Source of the DNA: Methylocystis sp. L43
Lineage (GTDB): Bacteria; Pseudomonadota; Alphaproteobacteria; Rhizobiales; Beijerinckiaceae
Reading direction: 5' to 3'
NCBI RefSeq assembly: GCF_015709525.1
Contig: NZ_JADNRA010000012.1
Span: forward strand, 1-58,550
DNA: 58,550 nt
Part shown: piece by piece, positions 19,701-27,738 of the stretch
How positions within the stretch are numbered: the first letter of the stretch is position 1
Layout: each line of letters starts with the position of its first letter
The notes under the pieces: generated by a model
The model's input: only the letters and a program-made list of their open reading frames with translations
Databases searched by the model: none
What the model was told of the DNA's origin: nothing
Position numbers and translations under genes: made by a program

Positions 19701-19871
19701 GCTGCGGTCTTCCCATTGGGTGGAAACGATCACCTGCACGTCCGACAGATCCGGAAGCGCATCAAGGGGCGTTTTGAGGACAGCCCATAACCCGCCCCCA
19801 AGGATGGCGACGACCAGCAAGAGGACAAGGAAAGCGTTGCGAGCGCTGAATTCGATGATGCGGGCGATCAT
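16719..19871 (-). CDS. cusA: CusA-type Cu/Ag RND efflux pump
   Basis: 1050 residues, inner-membrane proton-driven pump of a tripartite Cu(I)/Ag(I) exporter. Signature in TM4 is GAMVDAAIVMIENAHKHIE with Asp406, at the CusA position and lacking the DFG of Zn/Co pumps. The porter domain has MLSTGIRTPIGVKVFG, whose Met is one of the Cu ligands in E. coli CusA, and WTMPIKARID. Twelve membrane helices and two large periplasmic loops are readable. cusB ends 43 bases upstream on the same strand. Substrate assignment rests on the family motif. Confidence 0.95.
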   Translation of the reverse strand: MIARIIEFSARNAFLVLLLVVAILGGGLWAVLKTPLDALPDLSDVQVIVSTQWEDRSPNIIEDQITYPIVTQLLSTSHVKAVRASSFYGESLVYVIFEDGTDLYWARTRVLEYLSGMAGKLPPGVSPKLGPDATGVGWAFEYALIDKTGKHSLADLRTLQDWQVQYQIRAVPGVAEVAAVGGLVKQYQVTIDPDKLLAYRIPINKVVEQVRRSNQEVGGRVLEFTGKEYMVRGRGYIQKPADIENVAVGAQSDGTPILVRDVGFVQIGPDIRRGVADLNGMGDVAGGIVVVRYGVSVYDVLNRVKEVIKDTVQPSLPEGVELVVTYDRSELIKHSVETLREKLIEEGIIVSLVCLVFLFHLRSALVAIITLPLAVLMALVAMQWIGLTSNIMSLGGIAIAIGAMVDAAIVMIENAHKHIEREQAKPPEERRPRLEVVIEAGREVGPSLFFSLLIITVSFLPVFALQDQEGRLFKPLAYTKSFSMFFAAILSITVTPFLMVLLIRGKLPPEEANPINRFLIWIYQPVAKLALKFRYAMVIVALLAIAAIVPIYASLGSEFMPPLWEESILFMPATLPGSSIQTMKQTIQEQDKILMDFPEVATVFAKAGRANSATDPAPLEMVETVISLKPEDQWRKGMTSEKLIGEMNQALKTNIPGFSNSWTMPIKARIDMLSTGIRTPIGVKVFGPDLAEIGRILTQVEAAVSSVPGTRSAFAERVSQGYYLDFDIDRAAIARYGLSVMDVQDVIVAAVGGANLTQTIEGRQRFPVNVRYGRELRDDLGKLRRVLVATPTGTQVPLEELAELRFVDGPTLIKSEAAQLVGYVYVDVAGRDTGGYMDDARKAVAEMVKLPPGYRLEWSGSFEGMQRAGRMLKYVIPITLALIAVLLYLNARSLPKVLIVLTAVPFSLVGAFLLLWLLGYHLSVAVWVGIIALAGVDAETGMVMLLYLDVAFERWKREGRMNSIGELEGAVMEGAVQRVRPKMMTVLAILMGLLPIMWGSGTGSDVMKRIAAPMVGGVVTSFILELLIYPAIYVLWKWWSDVRHAHAAVK

Positions 19872-19913
19872 GGCCTAGCCTTTGAGGCGCGTCGGTGGAA
19901 TCGGGAGGCCACG

Positions 19914-21206
19914 TCAGTGCCGCATCTTGGAGTGATCGGCGTCCTCTTCCGGCGCGCCCTTCGTGTCCTTTTGCTTCGGGGGCTTTTCGCCGGCGCCTTT
20001 TTCGTCAACACCCATCCCGGGCATACCGACCATGCCGCCGCCGCCGGCGCGCAATCGGCTTTCCGAGTCGATGAGGAAGTTGGCGGAAGTGACCACTTCG
20101 TCCCCGGCTTTGAGCCCCCCGAGAATCTGAAATCGATCGTCGAACCGCAAGGGGCTGATCTCGACCTGCACCGGCACGAAGCGATCGGCGGAGACGGCGC
20201 GAAAGGCTATGTTGCGCTCGCCGGTGCGGATGACGGCGGATGTTGGAACGGTCAAACCACTACCCATGACGTGGCTGATCAAGACATGAGCAAACATGCC
20301 GGGCTTGATCAGTCCATTGGGATTGGGCACTTCCACGCGAACTTGCACCGATCGGGTCATCTCGTCGACGACCGGATCGATAAACACAATTTTGCCGATG
20401 AAATTTCGCGTCGCCAACGACGGAAATGTGACCGTCGCCGGCATTCCGAGCGCAATATGCGGCAATTCATACGCGAAGACCTTGCCCTGCACCCACACTG
20501 TCGAAAGGTCGCCGACCACATATAATTCGCCTTGGGGTGCGACGTATTGGCCTTCGAACGTCTTCTTTTCCAAAATCGTCCCCGAAATCGGGCTGCGCAT
20601 GATAAGTGATTTGCTCGGCTTCCCGGTCTTCTCCAGCGCCTGGATCGTATTCTTTGGAACGTCCCATAGCGCCAACCGTTGGCGGGCAGTGTCGACCACG
20701 TTTTGCTGACCCGACGAGGGCGCGGACCTGCTATACTGCAGCGCCACCAAGAACTCCCGTTGCGCCGCGTAGAAGGCGGGGCTGTAAATCGAGAGCATCG
20801 GTTCGCCAGCTTTCACTTTCTGTCCGGTGAAGGTAATAAACAACTTCTCGACCCATCCTTCCGTTTTCAGGTGAATGTGCGCGAGTTTGGTTTCATCCGG
20901 GCGCACGATCCCGACAGTGCGTATCGTCATTGTCAACGGCGTCCGGCGCACGGTTCCCAGCGTGACCCCGATGCGCTGCTGAACATCTGCAGCAATGCTG
21001 ACTTCCGCATAGCCCGGCGGCAGCGCGCCAACCTTGGACGCATCCTTCGATGTCGGCATTTTCATCTGGGACATGGTGTTGTCCGGCGCCCCAGTTTCTT
21101 GCCCGCTAACTCTGTAAGCGACGCTGGAAGCCAACAGCGTCGCGAGCGCCAGCCCGCTCAAACTTCCGCGTCGCTTTGCCGGCATGCGTATCCCCATTGT
21201 GGTCAT
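19914..21206 (-). CDS. cusB: CusB-type periplasmic adaptor
   Basis: 430 residues, membrane-fusion protein that links CusA to the outer-membrane channel and, in E. coli, hands Cu(I) to the pump. N-terminal signal-like segment (SLSGLALATLLASSVAYRVS) then a Met-rich stretch (MSQMKMP). Lipoyl and hairpin regions around IHLKTEGWVEKLFITFTG and SPISGTILEKKTFEGQYVAP, barrel around VWVQGKVFAYELPHIALG. The C-terminus is Gly/Met/His-rich (GGGGMVGMPGMG, ending HSKMRH), a plausible metal-binding tail. Confidence 0.92.
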   Translation of the reverse strand: MTTMGIRMPAKRRGSLSGLALATLLASSVAYRVSGQETGAPDNTMSQMKMPTSKDASKVGALPPGYAEVSIAADVQQRIGVTLGTVRRTPLTMTIRTVGIVRPDETKLAHIHLKTEGWVEKLFITFTGQKVKAGEPMLSIYSPAFYAAQREFLVALQYSRSAPSSGQQNVVDTARQRLALWDVPKNTIQALEKTGKPSKSLIMRSPISGTILEKKTFEGQYVAPQGELYVVGDLSTVWVQGKVFAYELPHIALGMPATVTFPSLATRNFIGKIVFIDPVVDEMTRSVQVRVEVPNPNGLIKPGMFAHVLISHVMGSGLTVPTSAVIRTGERNIAFRAVSADRFVPVQVEISPLRFDDRFQILGGLKAGDEVVTSANFLIDSESRLRAGGGGMVGMPGMGVDEKGAGEKPPKQKDTKGAPEEDADHSKMRH

Positions 21207-21252
21207 GTGTCGCCGCTCCGGCCTATTGCAGTCCAGGTTATTGCCGAGAGGC

Positions 21253-22641
21253 TTATTCTGGCGGCTCCGGCGGCGCCATCTCTGGCCGACCGAGCGTTTC
21301 TATGTCCACGCCCGCAAGAGCTTCGAGTTCCGCCAGCCGCTTTTCTCGCTCGATCCTGGCTTCGGCGACCAAGACTCGCACTGAAATATAAGTCCGCTGG
21401 CTGTCGATGAGATCCGCGAACTGCACGCTTCCCGCTGCGTAAGCTTCGCGCGAACTGTTGATCAGTTGCTCGACGACAGGGACCAGCCGCCGCCGGTAAA
21501 AACTCGTTTGTCGCTCTGCGTTGCGCATGAAGTAAAGGTTGGCGACGAAGGTCGCAGCGCGGTCCCTCTCAGTTTGCCGCAGGACTGCTTCCGATGACCG
21601 CGCCATCGCCTCCGTGTCCCGGATCATCGCGAGAATCGCCGGGATCCTCGTCGGCACCATCACAAACATTTCGGCAGTTCTTTCAATGTTGCCGGTGATG
21701 CTCCCGGATGGCACGAAATCCGGCAGAAATTCCAGCCTGGCGAGATCTATGGCGTCCTTGCGTCCGGCCACTTGGCGGGCGAGAGCGGCCAATTCCGGGT
21801 TTTGGTCGACGGCGACCTCTATGAGGCGAGCATCATTACCGATCACGGGACGCGCGGCGGGCAAAGTCGGCGGAAGGTTCAGCGGCTCCTCGGCGTCGCG
21901 AGCAAGAAGACCGTTGAGCTTGCTGCGCGCCGAGCGGACCTCGGCTTCCAGGTTCAGCAGGTTGTTCTTCGCCAGCTCCCAGTTGGTCTGGGCCTTCAGC
22001 ATGTCTTGCAGGGGAGCGCCAGCTTGGCTCCGAGCGGCGGCCGAGCTCGTCAAGAGCTTGAGAAGATTTACGTTGTCGCGCTCGATGCGGACTTTTTCCC
22101 TGGCCAGCGCCAAATCCAAATAAGCGGTGAGAACCTTCCGCTGAAGCTCGAACTTGACGGTTCGAAATCTCTCGCTGGCCGCTCTGGCCGCCTCCAGCGC
22201 TACTTTTCCAGCGGTCCACGTTTTGATCGGCAACTGCAGGGTCGTGGACGGCATGAAGGAGCCGCTGAGCGTCATGCGGTCCCATGTCTTCATCTGGTCA
22301 CGCGAAAACAGATAGCGGTAGCCGAACATCAAATTGGTGTTGGGCCAGGTCGCGTCCCGGTCGACCCGGGCCAAAGCCGCCTTCCACTCGAAATAGGCCG
22401 ATTCCAATTCGCCGTTGGCCAGGAACGCCCTGTGCAGGACGTCGCGCCAGTTGGCAACCGCAGGCAAAGCCGGCAACTCCCGAGCCTCAATCGGCGGCTC
22501 GAAGTGCTCGGAAACTTCGCTCAGCTTGGCTTGCTCGTCCGTCGTGCCAGGGGGCGTGAGAGCACAGCCGCTAAGCCCCAAGGCTGTCGCCATGCTCAAG
22601 CATGCCCTCAGGATGAGGTCGCGCGGTCGTTTGCTGAGCAT
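21253..22641 (-). CDS. cusC: CusC-type outer-membrane channel lipoprotein
   Basis: 462 residues from the ATG at 22641, chosen because it begins a lipoprotein signal (MLSKRPRDLILRACLSMATA then LGLSGC). Upstream frame to 22815 is not protein-like. Two OEP repeats of the TolC family with long helical hairpins (FELQRKVLTAYLDLALAREK; FVANLYFMRNAERQTSFYRR). It forms the outer-membrane duct of the Cus pump. Order on the minus strand is channel, adaptor, pump, with 46- and 42-base gaps, so one operon is likely. Confidence 0.9.
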   Translation of the reverse strand: MLSKRPRDLILRACLSMATALGLSGCALTPPGTTDEQAKLSEVSEHFEPPIEARELPALPAVANWRDVLHRAFLANGELESAYFEWKAALARVDRDATWPNTNLMFGYRYLFSRDQMKTWDRMTLSGSFMPSTTLQLPIKTWTAGKVALEAARAASERFRTVKFELQRKVLTAYLDLALAREKVRIERDNVNLLKLLTSSAAARSQAGAPLQDMLKAQTNWELAKNNLLNLEAEVRSARSKLNGLLARDAEEPLNLPPTLPAARPVIGNDARLIEVAVDQNPELAALARQVAGRKDAIDLARLEFLPDFVPSGSITGNIERTAEMFVMVPTRIPAILAMIRDTEAMARSSEAVLRQTERDRAATFVANLYFMRNAERQTSFYRRRLVPVVEQLINSSREAYAAGSVQFADLIDSQRTYISVRVLVAEARIEREKRLAELEALAGVDIETLGRPEMAPPEPPE

Positions 22642-22811
22642 CAAACATTCGGTCCTGGGAGATGGCTGCAGGTCCTGCGGAGACAACACAATAAGCGCTG
22701 GAGTTATCAAATCAACCTGTTCCCAGTCAGCGCGTCGCCTCGGAACGCCCTTCAAAGGTCCGCGCGATCGGCACGCGCAGGCTCCGATAGCGCGCGATGA
22801 GGCAACGACAC

Positions 22812-25292
22812 TCATTCCCAGAATTTTACGAGATTGAAAGGCTCCATCAGGTCGGGGCCCTTGACGGACGGATCAAATTCAATCGGTCCGCCGAAAGTGA
22901 GGCGCCAGGCCGGCGGCTCAATCGGATGCGCGTGAATATCCATCCGGCCAACGCCGCAGTTGGCGCCCGTCACCGGCACGGCTATGAGGCCGTTGCAGGC
23001 TTGGTAGAGCAGGTCCGTTCCAATCAATGAGCCATATCCATAAGCGATCGACATCGAACGCGAGTTGAGCATGTTGAAGACGTCGAGCTGGAATTTCCAA
23101 CCCTCCTTCCAGCGATAACCTATGCGCGCATTCACCGTGCCGATCGCGGGGCTTTTGAAGAAGCCGTCCTGGGTCAAAGCCCGCGGGCCGATATACCGAT
23201 ATTTCAGCGCGCCAAACCAGCCTGTCGGTTCGCCCAGTTCCAGAACCGCGGTCGCAATAATAGGCGCGGCGTTGATCAGAAAATTCCCGGGCTTGTTTCC
23301 AAGAAACGTTCCCCAGGGCAGCGCGTCAGGCTGTAGCAGCTGAAGGTAGAGGTCTGCCTGATCCTTATCGAAACCAAGGAAACGCGCATCTGTCATGGTC
23401 AGGTCGCCTTCGAAACTCAACCAAGAAACCGGCCGATAATGGTTCGTGAATTCAAACCCGATGCGGCGACTCGGAGGGCCAAATACTGTATTGCCTTCGT
23501 CGCCAGCAAAGACGTTTTCCGACTGAAGCTGGATCCAGAAGAGCGTCAGCGCTGACTCCAGATTATCGATCGCTCTGGTCTTCATGCCGACTTCAGCGCC
23601 CGTTGACGGCGAAAGCAGGGGTCGACGTTGCGCGAACACATAGCCGAGATCGTCCGACGCTTCGGTTGTTGAAAACGTCTGCGTCGTGCCGCGCGCGTCC
23701 GTCGAATGGAAGCCGCGCCCAAAGTTGAGATAGAAATCAGTCTTGTCGTCGAACGGATTGATGATCACCGACGCCTTGGGGCTGAGCAGTTGTCCAGTGC
23801 TCGCCCCGTTGTTAAACGGGGCGGTCCATAGGCGGACCGGTTGAGCCGGATTGTCACCGACGAAACCAACGATGGGTGACGCTAAGTAGGTCTGAATGCC
23901 GCCGACGCTCGCCCAATAATAATCCCAGCGCGTGCCGACGACGGTCGTCAGCCAGGGAGTCCATTTGGTTTTTATGTCGCTGAATAAGCTAAAATTCGCC
24001 TCGCCCACGCGATCGTTGCGCACGGTATCGTAAGGCCTACGGATGTAAGTGTCCTGTAATCCTACCCGGATGTCGTCCCAGCGCGTCTGGTAGCCGAAGC
24101 GCAATTCGAAGGGCGTTTCCGCCACGTTGAACTTAATGCCGTGAATGCCGTTCGAACCCAGGATCGTTCTTCGATCGAACTGACGGAATTGGTCGCCAAG
24201 AACGGGATGACTCAGAAAATAGGAGAAGTCGCTGAACAAATCCAACGTCGAATGAACAGCGTAACCCTCGATTCGAGAATAGTTCGTTTCGCTGAGCTGG
24301 CTCCAGTGGCCGGATATGCTGAACCGCGTCGCGTCGCCGCCATCCGTCGGGTTCATCGTCCCCCAACGAGACATCAGTCCTTGCTCAACGGCGCGCAAGG
24401 GAATCTGGTCGGTCGAGTTCCACCGATTGGCATAGGCCATGCCGGTAATGCCGACGCCGTCGGCCTCGGCGCCGCGAATCCAGCGCAACACCGCGTTGAC
24501 CTTGCGCGCTCTGTTTGGAACGACCCAGGGGCCATCATAAACGGACGCCTCTGCGGCTCCGAGAATGTCGCCGCCCATGAAAGCCCATGACTTCATGCCG
24601 AACTGGCGCGCGAAACCGAATTCGCCGGCGCTCGTCGTGAAAACGCCTTGAGGCGCCCTATTCAAATACTGCATGCGGATTGTGCCGGCGTTCGAAAAGT
24701 CGCCATCCTCGACGTTATAGGGACCCTTCCGGGCATCCACCGACGCGAGCAATTCGGGCATAATGAAATTCGCATCGGCCCAGCCTTGGCCATGGCCATG
24801 GGTGCGCATGTTGATGGGCATGCCGTCGAGATAAAGCGCGAGATCGGTACCGTGATCGAGATCAAAGCCGCGTAGAAAATATTGGTTGGCCTTGCCCTCG
24901 CCGCTGTGCTGGGTCACGGCCAGACCCGGCACGACTTCGAGCGCCTCTCCAGGACGATAGAAGGGGATGGCGTTGACCTGTCCGCCAGTAAAAAACCTTT
25001 CGCTCGACGAATTCATTTCCTTCGGACCCGTCGGATAATCGATCTTCGGCCCGAGCGCGGTATCCTGCTCTGACGAAGGCCCCGGCGCGACTTCGACAAG
25101 CGTGGTTGGCCGCGCAGGGCCTTGCGGACGCGCCGCCTGCCTATGCGTCGTCCGCTTCGCCGCGTGTCCGCCAACATTGATTGTCGGCAATGCCGTCTGA
25201 GCAAGGGCATCGCCCGCGAACGACGCCAAACTGACTATAAGGACGAAACGAGAGGTAGAGGTCAGAAGACGGCGGTTCACGGGGCGGCTCAC
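22812..25292 (-). CDS. TonB-dependent outer-membrane receptor
   Basis: 826 residues. A signal peptide (LIVSLASFAGDALAQ) is followed by a plug domain (about 100-220: RPGEALEVVPGLAVTQHSG, QYFLRGFDLDHGTDLALYLD, then His-rich RTHGHGQGWAD), then a 22-strand barrel ending NLVKFWE. Active uptake of a chelate or metal by TonB energy is the family role. The gene lies 170 bases upstream of cusC in the same direction and downstream of a NikR-like regulator, so a metal or metallophore ligand is likely, but the substrate cannot be read. The start is GTG with a weak ribosome site. Confidence 0.9.
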   Translation of the reverse strand: MSRPVNRRLLTSTSRFVLIVSLASFAGDALAQTALPTINVGGHAAKRTTHRQAARPQGPARPTTLVEVAPGPSSEQDTALGPKIDYPTGPKEMNSSSERFFTGGQVNAIPFYRPGEALEVVPGLAVTQHSGEGKANQYFLRGFDLDHGTDLALYLDGMPINMRTHGHGQGWADANFIMPELLASVDARKGPYNVEDGDFSNAGTIRMQYLNRAPQGVFTTSAGEFGFARQFGMKSWAFMGGDILGAAEASVYDGPWVVPNRARKVNAVLRWIRGAEADGVGITGMAYANRWNSTDQIPLRAVEQGLMSRWGTMNPTDGGDATRFSISGHWSQLSETNYSRIEGYAVHSTLDLFSDFSYFLSHPVLGDQFRQFDRRTILGSNGIHGIKFNVAETPFELRFGYQTRWDDIRVGLQDTYIRRPYDTVRNDRVGEANFSLFSDIKTKWTPWLTTVVGTRWDYYWASVGGIQTYLASPIVGFVGDNPAQPVRLWTAPFNNGASTGQLLSPKASVIINPFDDKTDFYLNFGRGFHSTDARGTTQTFSTTEASDDLGYVFAQRRPLLSPSTGAEVGMKTRAIDNLESALTLFWIQLQSENVFAGDEGNTVFGPPSRRIGFEFTNHYRPVSWLSFEGDLTMTDARFLGFDKDQADLYLQLLQPDALPWGTFLGNKPGNFLINAAPIIATAVLELGEPTGWFGALKYRYIGPRALTQDGFFKSPAIGTVNARIGYRWKEGWKFQLDVFNMLNSRSMSIAYGYGSLIGTDLLYQACNGLIAVPVTGANCGVGRMDIHAHPIEPPAWRLTFGGPIEFDPSVKGPDLMEPFNLVKFWE

Positions 25293-25299
25293 GTATGAG

Positions 25300-25313
25300 G
25301 AATTATGTAATTC
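25300..25313. promoter_or_regulatory. Small inverted repeat before TonB receptor
   Basis: GAATTA-TG-TAATTC, perfect 6-bp arms, just upstream of the receptor start codon. Its position would suit an operator or translation control. No regulator can be assigned from sequence. Confidence 0.3.
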
Positions 25314-25428
25314 AGCTTATTCTCAGACGTTAACCGCCAAAGTTGAAGGGTGATTTTTCGACGGCATCGCGATTGTGCGCCATCTGTGGCAAATGGGTCA
25401 CACATGACTTTTCCGCAGTAGTAGCGGT

Positions 25429-25851
25429 TCAAATACGAAAAAGACTCAATTGACCGTCGGTAACGCCTCGCTCTGCGAGTATTTTTTTTGCGAATTGCTC
25501 TACATCTTTTCTTTGGCCCTTTAAGATGGCCACTTCCACAAATTTTCTGGCCGAGGATTGGCTTTTTGAAACGGAAACGACAAGTTCAGATTCGGCATAA
25601 AGGCCGCCAAGTCTGCTGGCTAGGTTTCGTGTTTTGAAATCATAGGCATACGCCAGAGCAGCCATGCACTTTTCATCTTCTGAGACCGCAATCTCGACCT
25701 CCATAAAGGCGCCCCAAGCGAGATCTCTAATTGCCTCAGAAACGCCTGCGTATCGTCTCGCTTTCATGTAAGCTTTCAGAGCTCGGATGAATTGGTCGTC
25801 GACCGAAATTGTCAGGCGATGATTCAAGTGACCGGATCTTTCGGAGCTCAT
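25429..25851 (-). CDS. NikR-like regulator lacking the nickel ligands
   Basis: 140 residues from the ATG at 25851 (GTG at 25869 also possible). The N-terminal ribbon-helix-helix (HRLTISVDDQFIRALKAYMK, then GVSEAIRDL) and the C-terminal ACT-like NikR domain (CMAALAYAYDFKTRNLASRL, then KKILAERGVTDGQLSLF) align along their length with the NikR at 48942. The four nickel ligands of NikR (His76, His87, His89, Cys95 in E. coli) are replaced here by Tyr/Ala, Lys, Gln and Phe. It sits upstream of and parallel to the TonB receptor/cus genes, so it probably regulates them, by sensing something else or nothing. Confidence 0.75.
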   Translation of the reverse strand: MSSERSGHLNHRLTISVDDQFIRALKAYMKARRYAGVSEAIRDLAWGAFMEVEIAVSEDEKCMAALAYAYDFKTRNLASRLGGLYAESELVVSVSKSQSSARKFVEVAILKGQRKDVEQFAKKILAERGVTDGQLSLFRI

Positions 25852-25879
25852 TTCTCCAGCCTTTTTCACTCAAGTCGTT

Positions 25880-25893
25880 CTGAGGAGACTCAG
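25880..25893. promoter_or_regulatory. Inverted repeat upstream of NikR-like gene
   Basis: CTGAG-GAGA-CTCAG, 29 bases before the NikR-like ATG. A possible autoregulatory operator. Short arms mean chance is not excluded. Confidence 0.25.
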
Positions 25894-26082
25894 CAAATCC
25901 AAGCGCCAGTCTTCAATGCGGGCAAGATGCCGAGCTGGGCAAGCGGTTGATACGCGCGAAAGCGCTGATCTCCACCAAGCGCGATTGTCCAAATCGCAGT
26001 ACAATCCCTCCGCCGGAGCCGAAGTCGGCGCCACCATCGCGTCGTTGGCGCTTACCAGACTGTGATGGCAATCGGCAGGCCT

Positions 26083-26308
26083 CTAAGCCTGAGAACAGCA
26101 TCCGCCGGCGCGCCCGCGCTCCTTTGCTTCCTGAATCGGCGGGCATGGCACGTTGCCATATGAGCAGAAGACACAGCAATCTCCCGCCTTCGGCCTCAGC
26201 AGCGCGCCACATCCTTTGCATTCACCAATGATTTGGCAGGCGTCAGGCGGCATCGCCTCAGCCGATCGAAGGCCGCAACGGACAGATGATGGTCGAAACG
26301 AACTGCAT
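26083..26308 (-). pseudogene. GDCCVxC-domain small Cys-rich protein, frameshifted
   Basis: From an ATG at 26308 with an upstream GCGAGGG the frame reads MQFVSTIICP. After a one-base shift near 26280 it continues CGLRSAEAMPPDACQIIGEC, then KGCGALLRPKAGDCCVFCSY and GNVPCPPIQEAKERG to a stop at 26083. Together this is the complete domain of the GDCCVxC family, members of which can be selenoproteins. Here all positions are Cys codons. The ligand pattern suggests metal or thiol chemistry, function unknown. The shift near 26280 means it is dead or misread. Confidence 0.65.
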
Positions 26309-26711
26309 TCACCCTCGCTGAAATAAATGTGAGGAGAGGATCGATATAATGCCAGGTCGTTGCAGCTAGCTGCCATGGCACAAGCGTAACAAGCAACGCT
26401 AGCATTGCTCTGAAGTGGTGGCACGAACACCAGCGCTGAGGTTCGCCCGGCGCTCCCGCCGCTTGCGGTAATGCGGAATTCTGGTCAGTTTTCACAGCCA
26501 TGGCTCGCGTCTCATATGAGCAATTCCCATCAGGCGCATTAGCTTCCGCCTCCATCAAAGCCGTGAATTGCTTTCGGAGAAAGCGCCCTTGGATCTGATG
26601 CCCGTCACAGCCTTCGCGATCAAGGCGCGCGATGAGCTCAGTGATCGTGCGACTCGCTCCGGAGCGAGCAAGGTCAAACGCTCTTTCGATTGTTGTCTTA
26701 TCCGGCTGCAT
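26196..26711 (-). CDS. Small helical hypothetical protein (N-terminal part real)
   Basis: The first about 60 residues from ATG at 26711 (MQPDKTTIERAFDLARSGAS, then TITELIARLDREGCDGHQIQ, then GRFLRKQFTALMEA) look like a small conserved Rhizobiales protein. The rest of the frame runs across the GDCCVxC region in another frame and is not protein-like. The gene therefore probably ended near 26535 before a mutation removed its stop. I cannot name a function. Confidence 0.4.
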   Translation of the reverse strand: MQPDKTTIERAFDLARSGASRTITELIARLDREGCDGHQIQGRFLRKQFTALMEAEANAPDGNCSYETRAMAVKTDQNSALPQAAGAPGEPQRWCSCHHFRAMLALLVTLVPWQLAATTWHYIDPLLTFISARVNAVRFDHHLSVAAFDRLRRCRLTPAKSLVNAKDVARC

Positions 26712-26789
26712 GGCTGTTCTGGCACAGGCGTTACTTGGCTCAGGGAGACGGAGGATCAATGGTTGCGCGCGCGTAGCCGACATAAAAGC

Positions 26790-27326
26790 AAGTTGTCGTG
26801 ACGGAGTAGATCGCTTCGCGGGGATTCGATAGATCCGATGTGATCGAAGAAGCCGCCGCGGCCTCGCAGCAGTCCCTGAAAAAGAAACGAGGTCTCGACG
26901 ATATCAGCCCGTCATCGTCCTTTCGGCTGAACGACACAGTGGCGCCATTGCGACCATTCATAAAGTGCGGAAAATGTCCTTGGTGGCAAGTCGCGCGCTC
27001 GAGGAGATCGAGCATGAGCGCAAGACGCGCTACGGCGTCCTCCCGCGTAATCCATCCTCTTTCCTTGCGACGATGATGGCCATGACGCCAAAGCCTGAAC
27101 CGCCGACCGCGACTGCATCATCCTTTGGATCCGAATGGAGCCCTCTGCTATCGCGCGCAAGGCCGCTCGATGGATGCACCCGTCCCAAAAAATAAAGGAC
27201 TGTCTGCCGCTGCACGAGATCGATCAGCTCCGCGTCCGACAGCGCCCGTTTTTGGCTGGGGATGACGCGGCGTATCTGATTGGCTGTCATCGTCGACGGA
27301 TCCTGCAGGTCTTGGGTGCTCGTCAT
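26790..27326 (-). pseudogene. Glucoamylase-like (cyclic glucan-type) gene remnant
   Basis: The first frame (27326-27030) reads LSDAELIDLVQRQTVLYFLG, then HPSSGLARDSRG, then VGGSGFGVMAIIVARKEDG. After a shift the second frame reads LDLLERATCHQGHFPHFMNG, then RNGATVSFSRKDDDG. These are consecutive motifs from the N-terminal part of glucoamylase-like (DUF3131-type) proteins, normally over 400 residues. Only about 180 residues' worth remains; the rest is deleted. It lies next to GH3 and GH15 genes, so it belongs to a former carbohydrate cluster. Confidence 0.7.
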
Positions 27327-27386
27327 GCCAAACTGGAATCAGCCGTGGCGCGCGAACGGATGCGAAATTCTCATTCTGTAACATTT

Positions 27387-27735
27387 TCAGACGGCGAAGC
27401 TGCTTGCTTCGCCAGGATATGTTTTAGCGTGGGCTCGCAGAAACGACTTCCTCCTTTTTCGGGGTCGAAGCACGAGGCGGGCAAGGGACCGTGAGACGCT
27501 GAGTGCAGAACACGCGCGTAGAACTTGTCCTGCGCCTGCGGTACGCAGATACAAACGAGGGTCGTCGTCGCCAATTCTTTTTCGAGGATGTGAAAAAGTT
27601 TTTTTGCGCGCCTCGGGCGCAAGCGACCCGATCCAATCGACGACATCCACGCTTTTGCCTAAGCGTCGCAGTTTACCGGCGATAAATCCCGCGACACTGC
27701 GTGTATGACCTTCGATCGTGCTATAGGCGGCGCAA
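27387..27735 (-). pseudogene. Flavodoxin-like remnant
   Basis: Directly after the GH3 stop, without a start codon, the minus strand reads AAYSTIEGHTRSVAGFIAGK then LRRLGKSVDVVDW. This is the FMN-binding first part of flavodoxin/HemG-like proteins (Y-S-T-x-E-G-x-T). The following sequence to 27387 has no clear homology. Probably the result of a deletion that joined it to the GH3 gene. Based on one motif only. Confidence 0.35.
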
Positions 27736-27738
27736 GGT

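Noticed and set aside
26083-26308. Selenocysteine in the GDCCVxC protein
   Set aside because: All relevant codons are TGC or TGT, and no TGA stands in the motif.
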